A stretch of 11,855 nucleotides of DNA from Candidatus Manganitrophaceae bacterium (GTDB taxonomy: Bacteria; Nitrospirota; Nitrospiria; SBBL01; Manganitrophaceae), in assembly GCA_004297235.1 (NCBI GenBank), contig SCUR01000437.1:1-11855 (forward strand), read 5' to 3'. The notes beneath the pieces are model-generated. The model did not search any database. It saw nothing but the letters and a program-made list of their open reading frames with translations, and was not told the DNA's origin. Made by a program: the position numbers and the translations under genes. Positions 7,236 through 11,855 of the stretch are shown here, one piece after another (position 1 is the first letter of the stretch; each line of letters begins with the position of its first letter).

Positions 7236-8009
7236 TCACACGCCCCCCTTCACTCCGGCGACCATCCGCGTATGAAGCCCGGCGCAATAAAGGGCCATGG
7301 CGGCGTGGGTCGCCAAAAGATCGAACATCTCCCGGTCGACCGCCTCCAAGCCGGCTTTATGCTGGAGCAACCTGAAAATGGCGATCACCCCGGTCACCCT
7401 TCCTTCGACCTTCAACGGAATGCAGGCGATCAAGGGGGTCTCCTCGGTGGAGGAAGGACCCTCTTTTCCCTCGGCCAGATAGATCTCTCCCCTCCGGATC
7501 GTCTCCCCGATTTTTCCCGAACCCGCCGGGATCCGCCCGTATCGCGCCGTGTCGATCCCCATCGACCCCGCCAGAGAGAGCGTCGCTTCTTCCGGATCCA
7601 GCTCGAAGATGCCGAATTCCTCGGAACCGATCAGATTGATAATGATCTCCTGAATGGAAGAGAGGATCTCCCGGCGATCGAGCGTCGCGTGCAGTCGGTA
7701 ACTTGCCACGTAGAGGTTGGCCAGATTGGAATTGTGCGTCTCGACTTCCAGATATTTCTCCGAAAAGCTGTGGTTCTCCTCCCGAATCTGCGCCATCTGG
7801 CGCTTCAGCTCGTCTTCCTCCCTCCGACGCCGATCGAGCTCGGCCCGGACCGTCGATACGGCCCCTTCGAGATCCCGATTCTCCCGCTGGAGGCCGGCGA
7901 CGAGGCTGCGCAGCCGCTCGTTTTCGGACAGTAAATCCTTCGCAAAGCGGCGGGTCTCCTCCTGCACCTTCCAGACGTAACCCTCTCCTCCCTTTTCCTC
8001 TTCCGACAT
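7236..8009 (-). CDS. Coiled-coil plus GAF-domain protein in the chemotaxis operon, function unknown
   Basis: The product is a soluble protein of 257 residues with no signal peptide or membrane segment. Residues about 15-95 form a charged coiled coil rich in Glu, Arg and Leu. Residues about 98-245 resemble a GAF domain: a helix around LYVASYRLHATLDRREIL, strands FGIFELDPEEATLSL (132-146), the GKIGETIRRGEIYLAEG segment (165-181), CIPLKVEGRVTGVIAIF (196-212) and a C-terminal helix DREMFDLLATHAAMAL. GAF domains bind small ligands, haem or iron, or mediate dimerisation. No ligand can be assigned here and no output domain is fused. The ATG at 8009 is chosen because GGAGG lies five bases upstream. 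It sits 14 bp after the cheY gene, and its stop overlaps a possible cheD GTG start, so it belongs to the operon. It could modulate CheA or CheY (inference). Confidence 0.9.
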   Translation of the reverse strand: MSEEEKGGEGYVWKVQEETRRFAKDLLSENERLRSLVAGLQRENRDLEGAVSTVRAELDRRRREEDELKRQMAQIREENHSFSEKYLEVETHNSNLANLYVASYRLHATLDRREILSSIQEIIINLIGSEEFGIFELDPEEATLSLAGSMGIDTARYGRIPAGSGKIGETIRRGEIYLAEGKEGPSSTEETPLIACIPLKVEGRVTGVIAIFRLLQHKAGLEAVDREMFDLLATHAAMALYCAGLHTRMVAGVKGGV

Positions 8010-8014
8010 CAGAA

Positions 8015-8019
8015 CCTCC
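8015..8019 (-). promoter_or_regulatory. Shine-Dalgarno site for the coiled-coil/GAF gene
   Basis: GGAGG on the minus strand lies five bases before the ATG at 8009. It sits in the short gap after the cheY stop and rules out the longer in-frame reading that would overlap cheY. Confidence 0.8.
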
Positions 8020-8023
8020 GTCG

Positions 8024-8395
8024 CTATTCGCCCAGATATGTCTTGACCTTGGACATCAACTCCACCCCGTTGATCGGCTTTGTCACATAGTCGGTGCATC
8101 CGCTCTGATATCCCTTCTCGACGTTGCCTTCTTCGCCCCGCGTCGTCACCAAGATAATCGGAGTTAATCGGGTCGTTTCGCTTTGCCGAAGCTGCACACA
8201 GGCTTCGAATCCGGTCATTCTCGGCATCATGACGTCCATCAGGATGAGGTCGGGCCGCTCCTTTTCCGCTTTCTCCACCGCTTCTTGGCCGTCTTTCGCC
8301 GTCACGAGGTCGTAGCCGCCCTTCGCCAAGATCATCTTCTCCATCATCAAAATGGTGCCTGCGTCATCGACCAACAGAATCTTTTTACGTCCCAC
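8024..8395 (-). CDS. cheY: CheY-type single-domain response regulator
   Basis: This is a stand-alone receiver domain of 123 residues, the likely phospho-acceptor output of the CheA encoded downstream. The conserved set is complete: D10/D11 (LLVDDAG), phospho-acceptor D54 (LILMDVMMPRMTGFE), T84 (LVTTRGEEG), Y103 and K106 (TDYVTKPING). All are offset by exactly three from remembered E. coli CheY (D12, D13, D57, T87, Y106, K109). It probably switches a flagellar motor, but a type IV pilus or other output cannot be excluded because no motility genes are in the window. The start is GTG at 8395, chosen for AAGGAGG five bases upstream. Longer in-frame readings run back through the promoter and add a sequence unlike any receiver domain. 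It is the first gene of the operon. Confidence 0.94.
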   Translation of the reverse strand: MGRKKILLVDDAGTILMMEKMILAKGGYDLVTAKDGQEAVEKAEKERPDLILMDVMMPRMTGFEACVQLRQSETTRLTPIILVTTRGEEGNVEKGYQSGCTDYVTKPINGVELMSKVKTYLGE

Positions 8396-8400
8396 GATAT

Positions 8401-8407
8401 CCTCCTT
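8401..8407 (-). promoter_or_regulatory. Shine-Dalgarno site that fixes the cheY GTG start
   Basis: On the minus strand AAGGAGG ends five bases before the GTG at 8395. This near-perfect site decides against the upstream in-frame starts and gives a receiver of normal length. Confidence 0.85.
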
Positions 8408-8450
8408 CTTCCTCTGCGCCATCCCGCTTCCGATCAATCGTCGCTCGTGA

Positions 8451-8478
8451 AATCTACCACAACTTCCTATTCCGTCAA
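8451..8478 (-). promoter_or_regulatory. Candidate sigma-70 promoter of the chemotaxis operon
   Basis: On the minus strand a -35-like TTGACG (8478-8473) is followed by a 16-base spacer and a -10-like TAGATT (8456-8451). This is about 55 bp before the cheY GTG and is the best match in the divergent spacer. A 6-bp inverted repeat, TATTCC/GGAATA with a 5-base gap (8468-8484), spans the -35 hexamer and could be an operator. No sigma-54 or sigma-28 consensus was seen. This is a motif match only. Confidence 0.45.
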
Positions 8479-8513
8479 GGAATACCGTAGCAGTTCCCAC
8501 TACTTGAATCGAC

Positions 8514-8542
8514 TTGATCACTCTTCCGGTTTATGACACAAT
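8514..8542 (+). promoter_or_regulatory. Weak candidate promoter for the tesA-like gene
   Basis: TTGATC (8514-8519), a 17-base spacer and CACAAT (8537-8542) lie upstream of the esterase gene. The -35 is acceptable and the -10 poor. If real, transcription would begin near 8549 and the TTG at 8574, not the ATG at 8541, would be the start codon. Confidence 0.25.
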
Positions 8543-8573
8543 GATTGAAAATTTCGGAGAAAAAGGGGGAGGA

Positions 8574-9221
8574 TTGAATCGGAAGATTGTTTTTCTATTA
8601 TGGACTTTCTTGTTCTTCGGCGCGATCGGGAACCCGGGAGGGAGAGCGGACGCCGCTCCGGATCCGGTTCGCGAAAAGGTGATCGTCGCCTTCGGCGACA
8701 GCCTGACCGCCGGTCTCGGCGTGGCCGCCCATGAAGGGTACCCGGCCGTGCTGGAGCAGAAGATGAAAGCGGCCGGCTATTCGTATCGGGTCGTCAACTC
8801 CGGGGTCAGCGGGGAGACCACCGCCGGCGGACTTCGCCGCGTCGACTGGATTCTCCGCAGCCGTCCCGGGATCGTCATTCTGGAGCTCGGCGCCAACGAC
8901 GGATTGCGCGGTCTCGATCTGAGTCAGACCGAAAAAAATCTCTCGGCCATTATCGAGCGCCTCCAAAACGAAGGGGTAAAAGTGATTTTGGCGGGGATGA
9001 AGATGCCGCCGAACTACGGCAGGGAGTATACGGAAGGATTCGAGAAGATCTTTCCAAAGCTGGCGGCGAAATACCGGCTGACGTTGATCCCGTTCTTTCT
9101 GGACGGGGTCGCCGCGCAATCGAACCTGAACCAAGCCGACGGCATCCACCCGACGGCGCAGGGCTATCGGATCATCGTCGATCGAATCTGGCCGATCATC
9201 GAACCCTTGCTGGAAAAGTAG
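8574..9221 (+). CDS. tesA: Secreted SGNH-family arylesterase/lysophospholipase (TesA-like)
   Basis: This is an SGNH/GDSL hydrolase that probably cleaves esters or thioesters in the periplasm. Counted from the TTG at 8574 (215 residues), residues 2-28 are a signal peptide with a basic n-region NRK, a hydrophobic core and a likely cut after ADA. The catalytic blocks are all present: GDSLTAG with S43 (block I), NSGVSGETT with G77/G80 (block II), GANDG with N108 (block III) and DGIHPTA with D189 and H192 (block V). Length and motif order match E. coli TesA. Start choice is open: TTG at 8574 gives a compact signal peptide and follows the purine tract 8561-8573, though its GGAGG is only one base away. 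ATG at 8541 would add eleven residues but has no Shine-Dalgarno. It is the only plus-strand gene, divergent from the chemotaxis operon and convergent with the DUF3108 gene. Confidence 0.93.
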   Translation: MNRKIVFLLWTFLFFGAIGNPGGRADAAPDPVREKVIVAFGDSLTAGLGVAAHEGYPAVLEQKMKAAGYSYRVVNSGVSGETTAGGLRRVDWILRSRPGIVILELGANDGLRGLDLSQTEKNLSAIIERLQNEGVKVILAGMKMPPNYGREYTEGFEKIFPKLAAKYRLTLIPFFLDGVAAQSNLNQADGIHPTAQGYRIIVDRIWPIIEPLLEK

Positions 9222-9248
9222 AACCCGCCGGCAGGGACGGGTCGGGAA

Positions 9249-10064
9249 TTAAAACGCTTTCGCGGCGAGGGGATGATTCTCCCCTTCTCGCTGCGAGGAG
9301 AGAAGCACCGTGATCTGGCCCCGCTTGCTCTCCGACTGCATTAACACCGGAATCCGTCTCTCGTCGTCGGTAAACCAGATAAAGACCCTCCCGCTGCTGG
9401 AGAGCGCTCCACCTTGAGGGAGAACCGTTTGAATCTTGATGGTGTCGAAGGCTCCGGCGGGGGTGTTGACCCGCTCCCTGAATAAGCTCCGGACCTCCAG
9501 TTTCCCATTCTTTTCGTTCTCGTGAATATCGATCGTGACCGCCTCGCCGACCTCCGGAAACGGCTGCGTCCGGAAAAAATAGAGGGAGCTCAAGGAGTCT
9601 TGAACCCGGGGAGGGATCTCGAAAATTTCCTCTTCGTTGTTCTTCCGTTGAACCGCGCGATGGCCGATCTGATCAAATGTGACGACCTTCTCTTCCGTCT
9701 TCCTCCGCCGCTCCTTTCGGATTTCAACCCGATGCGAATAGAGGTTTTTGACATCCATGTAGGATTCGACGCGATCATTGATCGGAATGAAGAGAGAGAA
9801 AAAGCGGCTCGACTTCACCTCGGAGACCAGGTGATAGACCTCTCTCCCCTGCAACATCGTTTTCTCCTCCACCTTCATCACCGCCTTTCCCACTTTGGCG
9901 TCGTTCAGCAGAACGTCATAGACGAACCGTTCTCCCGGAGCAAAGGGGACGGGAGAAGTATAAGAGAGGGGGGGGACGGCGCCGAATGCGGCGGGATGCA
10001 TTCTCTCCGGCGCGAAAATGAAAAGAAAAATAAAAAAGAACGGGAGGGTGAGGCGTTTGATCAT
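9249..10064 (-). CDS. DUF3108 domain-containing periplasmic protein
   Basis: The 271-residue product starts with a signal peptide (residues about 2-29: basic MIKR, Phe/Leu/Ile-rich core, then AAFGA). The mature part resembles DUF3108. It opens with VPFAPGERFVYDVLLND (39-55) and continues as a beta-rich sequence with YHLVSEVKSSRFFSLFIPIN, DRVESYMDV and a closing section VFIWFTDDERRIPVLMQSES (227-246). DUF3108 proteins are exported beta-sheet proteins of unknown function in Gram-negative bacteria, so no reaction is assigned. No lipobox cysteine is visible, so it is probably soluble periplasmic or loosely associated with the envelope. A GGGAAG-type purine tract precedes the ATG. It lies downstream of era behind a 206-bp spacer with two hairpins, so it may have its own promoter. 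It converges on the tesA-like gene with only 27 bp between stops. Confidence 0.85.
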   Translation of the reverse strand: MIKRLTLPFFFIFLFIFAPERMHPAAFGAVPPLSYTSPVPFAPGERFVYDVLLNDAKVGKAVMKVEEKTMLQGREVYHLVSEVKSSRFFSLFIPINDRVESYMDVKNLYSHRVEIRKERRRKTEEKVVTFDQIGHRAVQRKNNEEEIFEIPPRVQDSLSSLYFFRTQPFPEVGEAVTIDIHENEKNGKLEVRSLFRERVNTPAGAFDTIKIQTVLPQGGALSSSGRVFIWFTDDERRIPVLMQSESKRGQITVLLSSQREGENHPLAAKAF

Positions 10065-10114
10065 TTCTTTCTTCCCTCGTGATGAACGTTGATGATGTGG
10101 AGAGATCGACGAAG

Positions 10115-10167
10115 GAGCGGGGATCTCCTTTGGAGAGGGAATCCCGCTCTATTCGAGTGAAGAATAG
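10115..10167. other. Strong stem-loop plus adjacent second hairpin in the era/DUF3108 spacer
   Basis: GAGCGGGGAT (10115-10124) pairs with ATCCCGCTC (10141-10149) over nine pairs with one bulged G. Inside, CTCC/GGAG closes a TTT loop. Directly beside it CTATTC (10149-10154) pairs with GAATAG (10162-10167) around a 7-base loop. Neither is followed by a T-run on either strand, so an intrinsic terminator is unlikely. On the minus strand both would lie in the untranslated region before the DUF3108 gene. Confidence 0.6.
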
Positions 10168-10200
10168 CAGATCATGAGCTCATCGGCACCCGGCGGAGAG

Positions 10201-10228
10201 ATTAGATTTGAAGGGAAAACACCTTAAA
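10201..10228 (-). promoter_or_regulatory. Weak candidate promoter for the DUF3108 gene
   Basis: On the minus strand TCTAAT (10206-10201), a five-of-six match to the -10 consensus, lies 16 bases after TTTAAG (10228-10223), a poor -35. It is placed upstream of the two hairpins and about 137 bp before the ATG. Apart from this and the hairpins, nothing is seen in the spacer 10065-10270. Confidence 0.25.
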
Positions 10229-10270
10229 GGAGGAAAGATAAAGACCGAGACAATCAGCGGGACCGGTTCT

Positions 10271-11155
10271 TTAGTATCCCATCTCGGTTAAGAAGGAGTC
10301 ATTCTTGCTCCACCCCCGCTTCACTTTGACCCACAGCTCCATGAAAATGCGGGTTCCGAGAAGGGCTTCCAGCTCTTCACGCGCTTCTTTGCCGATCTGC
10401 TTCAACATCTCCCCCTTCTGCCCGATGAGGATCCCCTTCTGGGAATCCCGCTCTACGAAAAGGGTGGCCTGGATCGTGATCAGGTTTTTCTCCTCGTCTT
10501 CTTTGAATGTGTCGATGTGAACGGCAACGGCATAAGGGATTTCTTCGTGGGTCTTCCGGAAGACCTTTTCGCGGATGATCTCCGCGGCCAGAAAGCGGAC
10601 CGGCTGATCGGTGACCAGCTCTTCCGGGAAAAACGGCTCCCCTTCGGGAAGATAAGAAAGGGCCGTGGGGACCAGACGGTCGAGGTTCTCCCCTGTGAGC
10701 GCGGAGATCGGGAAGATTTCCGAGAATTGCGTCTTCTCATTGTAAAACGAGAGGAGGGGAATCAGCCGATCCCTTTTGACAAGATCGATCTTGTTGATGA
10801 TCAATATCTTCGGCGTCTCGATCTGCTGCAGATGCTCGGCGATGAAGCGATCCCCCTCTCCCGGCTCGGCATCGGGCTCCACCATGAAAAAAATCAGATC
10901 GACCTCTTGAAGCGACCCGATCGCGGTTTGGACCATCCGTTGATTCAGCTTGTTCCGGGCCTTATGGATGCCGGGGGTGTCAAAGAAGACCATCTGCCCT
11001 TCGGGAAGGGATTTCACCCCCACGATTCGGTTGCGGGTCGTTTGCGGCTTGTCCGAGATGATCGAGACCTTTTGCCCCAAGAGATGGTTGAGGAGGGTCG
11101 ACTTCCCGACGTTGGGTCGCCCGATAATCGCGATAAAACCGGAGCGGTAAGGCAT
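10271..11155 (-). CDS. era: Ribosome-assembly GTPase Era
   Basis: Era is an essential GTPase that binds 16S rRNA near its 3' end and assists 30S subunit maturation. The 294-residue product has the normal two-domain layout. The GTPase domain shows G1 GRPNVGKS (12-19), the switch I region KPQTTRNRIVGV (36-47), G3 DTPG (59-62), G4 NKID (121-124) and G5 SAL (151-153). The C-terminal KH RNA-binding domain shows IREKVFRKTHEEIPYAV and the loop GQKGEMLKQIG (245-255), ending in LWVKVKRGWS. Length and motifs are complete. The ATG at 11155 has no strong Shine-Dalgarno. It follows the ftsB-like gene after a 101-bp spacer that carries a hairpin. The usual era neighbours (rnc, recO, ybeY) are absent on both sides in this window. 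Confidence 0.97.
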   Translation of the reverse strand: MPYRSGFIAIIGRPNVGKSTLLNHLLGQKVSIISDKPQTTRNRIVGVKSLPEGQMVFFDTPGIHKARNKLNQRMVQTAIGSLQEVDLIFFMVEPDAEPGEGDRFIAEHLQQIETPKILIINKIDLVKRDRLIPLLSFYNEKTQFSEIFPISALTGENLDRLVPTALSYLPEGEPFFPEELVTDQPVRFLAAEIIREKVFRKTHEEIPYAVAVHIDTFKEDEEKNLITIQATLFVERDSQKGILIGQKGEMLKQIGKEAREELEALLGTRIFMELWVKVKRGWSKNDSFLTEMGY

Positions 11156-11186
11156 CTTAAAAACACCGGGAGAAAGAAGACAGCGT

Positions 11187-11231
11187 CCGGAAATCAGAAC
11201 GACTTCTTTTATTCTCTTTCCTGACTTCCGG
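11187..11231. repeat. Inverted repeat (11-bp arms) between the ftsB-like gene and era
   Basis: CCGGAAATCAG (11187-11197) and CTGACTTCCGG (11221-11231) are inverted copies with one mismatch, which becomes a G-U pair in a minus-strand transcript. The loop is 23 bases and the downstream side is pyrimidine-rich but has no clean T-run. It begins 26 bp after the ftsB-like stop on the minus strand. It could be a processing site, an attenuator or a weak terminator. Confidence 0.6.
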
Positions 11232-11256
11232 CTTCTGTTTTCTGCAATCGAATTGA

Positions 11257-11574
11257 CTAATCATAAAATTCATAAACCAGCTCTCCCTCCTTCGCCAGGC
11301 CAAGCCGGTCGCGGGCAATCTGCTCGATCATATCGGGATCGGTCTTCAACATCTCGATCCGCCGGGTGAGCTTTTCATTTTCTTCCTGTAATCCGTTATT
11401 CTCCATCCGGATCTGCGCATAGGTCTGCTTCATTTTAATGAATTTCAGCAGCCCCATCTCACCGAACAGGAGAGAGAGGAGGAGATAGGCGTTGACGACG
11501 AGGGCGATCGCGCAAAAGAGGCGCTTGAGATGAACCTGTCGCTGCTCGACCTCCCCTTTTGTCCGATTCCTCAT
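11257..11574 (-). CDS. ftsB: FtsB/DivIC-family cell-division protein (septum formation initiator)
   Basis: This is a small bitopic membrane protein of 105 residues. Residues about 18-38 form one membrane helix (FCAIALVVNAYLLLSLLFG). A coiled coil follows (about 46-78, including MENNGLQEENEKLTRRIEML). The family's C-terminal signature is then DPDMIEQIARDRLGLAKEGE (79-98). FtsB/DivIC proteins form a complex with FtsL and FtsQ/DivIB that activates septal peptidoglycan synthesis. The symbol is a family-level assignment. The ATG at 11574 is chosen, since the in-frame TTG at 11613 lies inside the palindromic repeat 11587-11673 and adds unrelated residues. Neither start has a good Shine-Dalgarno. 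The palindrome ends only 12 bp before the ATG, so it may have displaced the original leader (inference). The usual partner eno is not adjacent; era follows. Confidence 0.88.
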   Translation of the reverse strand: MRNRTKGEVEQRQVHLKRLFCAIALVVNAYLLLSLLFGEMGLLKFIKMKQTYAQIRMENNGLQEENEKLTRRIEMLKTDPDMIEQIARDRLGLAKEGELVYEFYD

Positions 11575-11586
11575 AAGCGCGAGAAC

Positions 11587-11673
11587 ACGTGAGGCGGGAG
11601 GGGTAAGGCACAAGGGGTAAGAGCAAAGATGCTAATCTTTTCCTCCTTACGCCTCATGCCAGACGCCTCACGT
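11587..11673. repeat. Imperfect palindromic intergenic element built from 14-bp repeats (REP/MITE-like)
   Basis: The 10-bp ends ACGTGAGGCG (11587-11596) and CGCCTCACGT (11664-11673) are exact inverted copies. The centre AAAGAT-GCTA-ATCTTT (11625-11640) is a 6-bp stem with a 4-base loop, and GTAAG (11617-11621) faces CTTAC (11646-11650). The left arm contains two 14-bp units (11589-11602 and 11603-11616) matching at 10 of 14 bases; the right arm shows the same 14-bp spacing of ACGCCTCA (11649 and 11663). It fills nearly the whole spacer between the outer-membrane gene stop and the ftsB-like start. Confidence 0.7.
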
Positions 11674-11682
11674 CTTTTGCTT

Positions 11683-11855
11683 TTAAAGGTGGTAGTTTAA
11701 CCGCAGCGTGAGGGAATTCTCGTTGACGATCCGAGCCTCGCTCGCGAAATAGTAATTCTCGTAGATTTGAAACTCGGCGCCGACGAAGAAGCCGATGAAG
11801 TCGGATGACCGGATCGTCGGTCCTCTTTCGAAATTCCCGTGCGCTTTTGAGAAAG
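11683..11855 (-). CDS. C-terminal end of an outer-membrane beta-barrel-type protein (5' part off the window)
   Basis: An open frame enters from the right edge and ends at TAA 11685-11683, giving 56 complete C-terminal residues. The sequence alternates polar and non-polar residues and is rich in aromatics (SDFIGFFVGAEFQIY, then ENYYFASEARIV). It closes with LTLRLNYHL, in which Leu and Tyr fall at alternating positions. This resembles the last strand and beta-signal of outer-membrane barrels, although the final residue is Leu rather than the usual Phe. The exact family cannot be told from this fragment; a porin or outer-membrane channel is the likeliest guess. The gene is on the same strand as the ftsB-like gene, and the palindromic element starts 9 bp after its stop. 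Confidence 0.6.
   Translation of the reverse strand, partial: FSKAHGNFERGPTIRSSDFIGFFVGAEFQIYENYYFASEARIVNENSLTLRLNYHL

Noticed and set aside
8396..8521. N-terminal extension of the cheY-type regulator
   Set aside because: The added residues do not resemble a receiver domain and run through the promoter region. AAGGAGG five bases before the GTG at 8395 marks the start.
9222..9248. Bidirectional intrinsic terminator between the convergent tesA-like and DUF3108 genes
   Set aside because: ACCCG/CGGGT forms only a 5-bp stem with a 10-base loop and no proper T-run; too weak to call.
10229..10270. Small gene or intrinsic terminator just after era
   Set aside because: A Shine-Dalgarno-like AAAGGAGG on the plus strand has no start codon behind it, and the only stem (ACCG/CGGT) is 4 bp.
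11575..11613. Upstream TTG start for the ftsB-like gene
   Set aside because: It lies within the palindromic repeat, has no Shine-Dalgarno, and adds residues unlike the family.
1..11855. tRNA, rRNA, CRISPR array, riboswitch, transposase or phage genes
   Set aside because: No cloverleaf, regular spaced repeats, known riboswitch core or mobile-element protein was recognised on either strand.

Overview
The window looks like chromosomal DNA from a GC-rich (about 57-60% by eye) Gram-negative bacterium. It has an outer-membrane beta-barrel C-terminus, a periplasmic DUF3108 protein and a secreted esterase. A Nitrospirota or deltaproteobacteria-like lineage fits the gene styles, but this is an impression, not a placement. 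There are no tRNA or rRNA genes, CRISPR arrays or insertion-sequence genes. No gene-free stretch exceeds about 210 bp.

Region 1 (1-8395, minus strand, read right to left) is one compact chemotaxis operon: cheY-type regulator (8395-8024), coiled-coil/GAF protein (8009-7236), cheD (7206-6742), cheA (6722-5040), chemoreceptor mcp (5000-3330), stand-alone MHYT membrane sensor (3289-2474), cheW (2445-1903), cheR (1903-1001) and cheB (1004 to beyond the left edge). cheW/cheR overlap as TAATG and cheR/cheB as ATGA. The other gaps are short (about 14-40 bp), and most genes have a clear Shine-Dalgarno sequence. A candidate sigma-70 promoter lies at 8451-8478. The products would make one complete excitation and adaptation circuit: receptor (34-heptad type), CheW and CheA for signalling, CheY for output, CheR/CheB/CheD for adaptation. 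Two parts are not standard: an MHYT membrane protein beside the receptor and a soluble coiled-coil/GAF protein between cheY and cheD. No cheZ, cheC or cheX is visible.

Region 2 (8396-9221) is the divergent spacer and, on the plus strand, a tesA-like SGNH esterase with a signal peptide. Region 3 (9249-11685, minus strand) is a likely housekeeping cluster: an outer-membrane barrel C-terminus entering from the right edge, an FtsB/DivIC-like division protein, the GTPase Era and a DUF3108 periplasmic protein. Each of the three spacers here carries a notable inverted repeat: an 87-bp repeat-built palindrome at 11587-11673, an 11-bp-arm hairpin at 11187-11231, and a 9+4-bp hairpin at 10115-10149.

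The best candidates for something undescribed are the receptor/MHYT pair (the receptor's only two cysteines form CxxC inside TM2), the GAF protein embedded in the operon, and the palindromic element abutting the ftsB-like gene.
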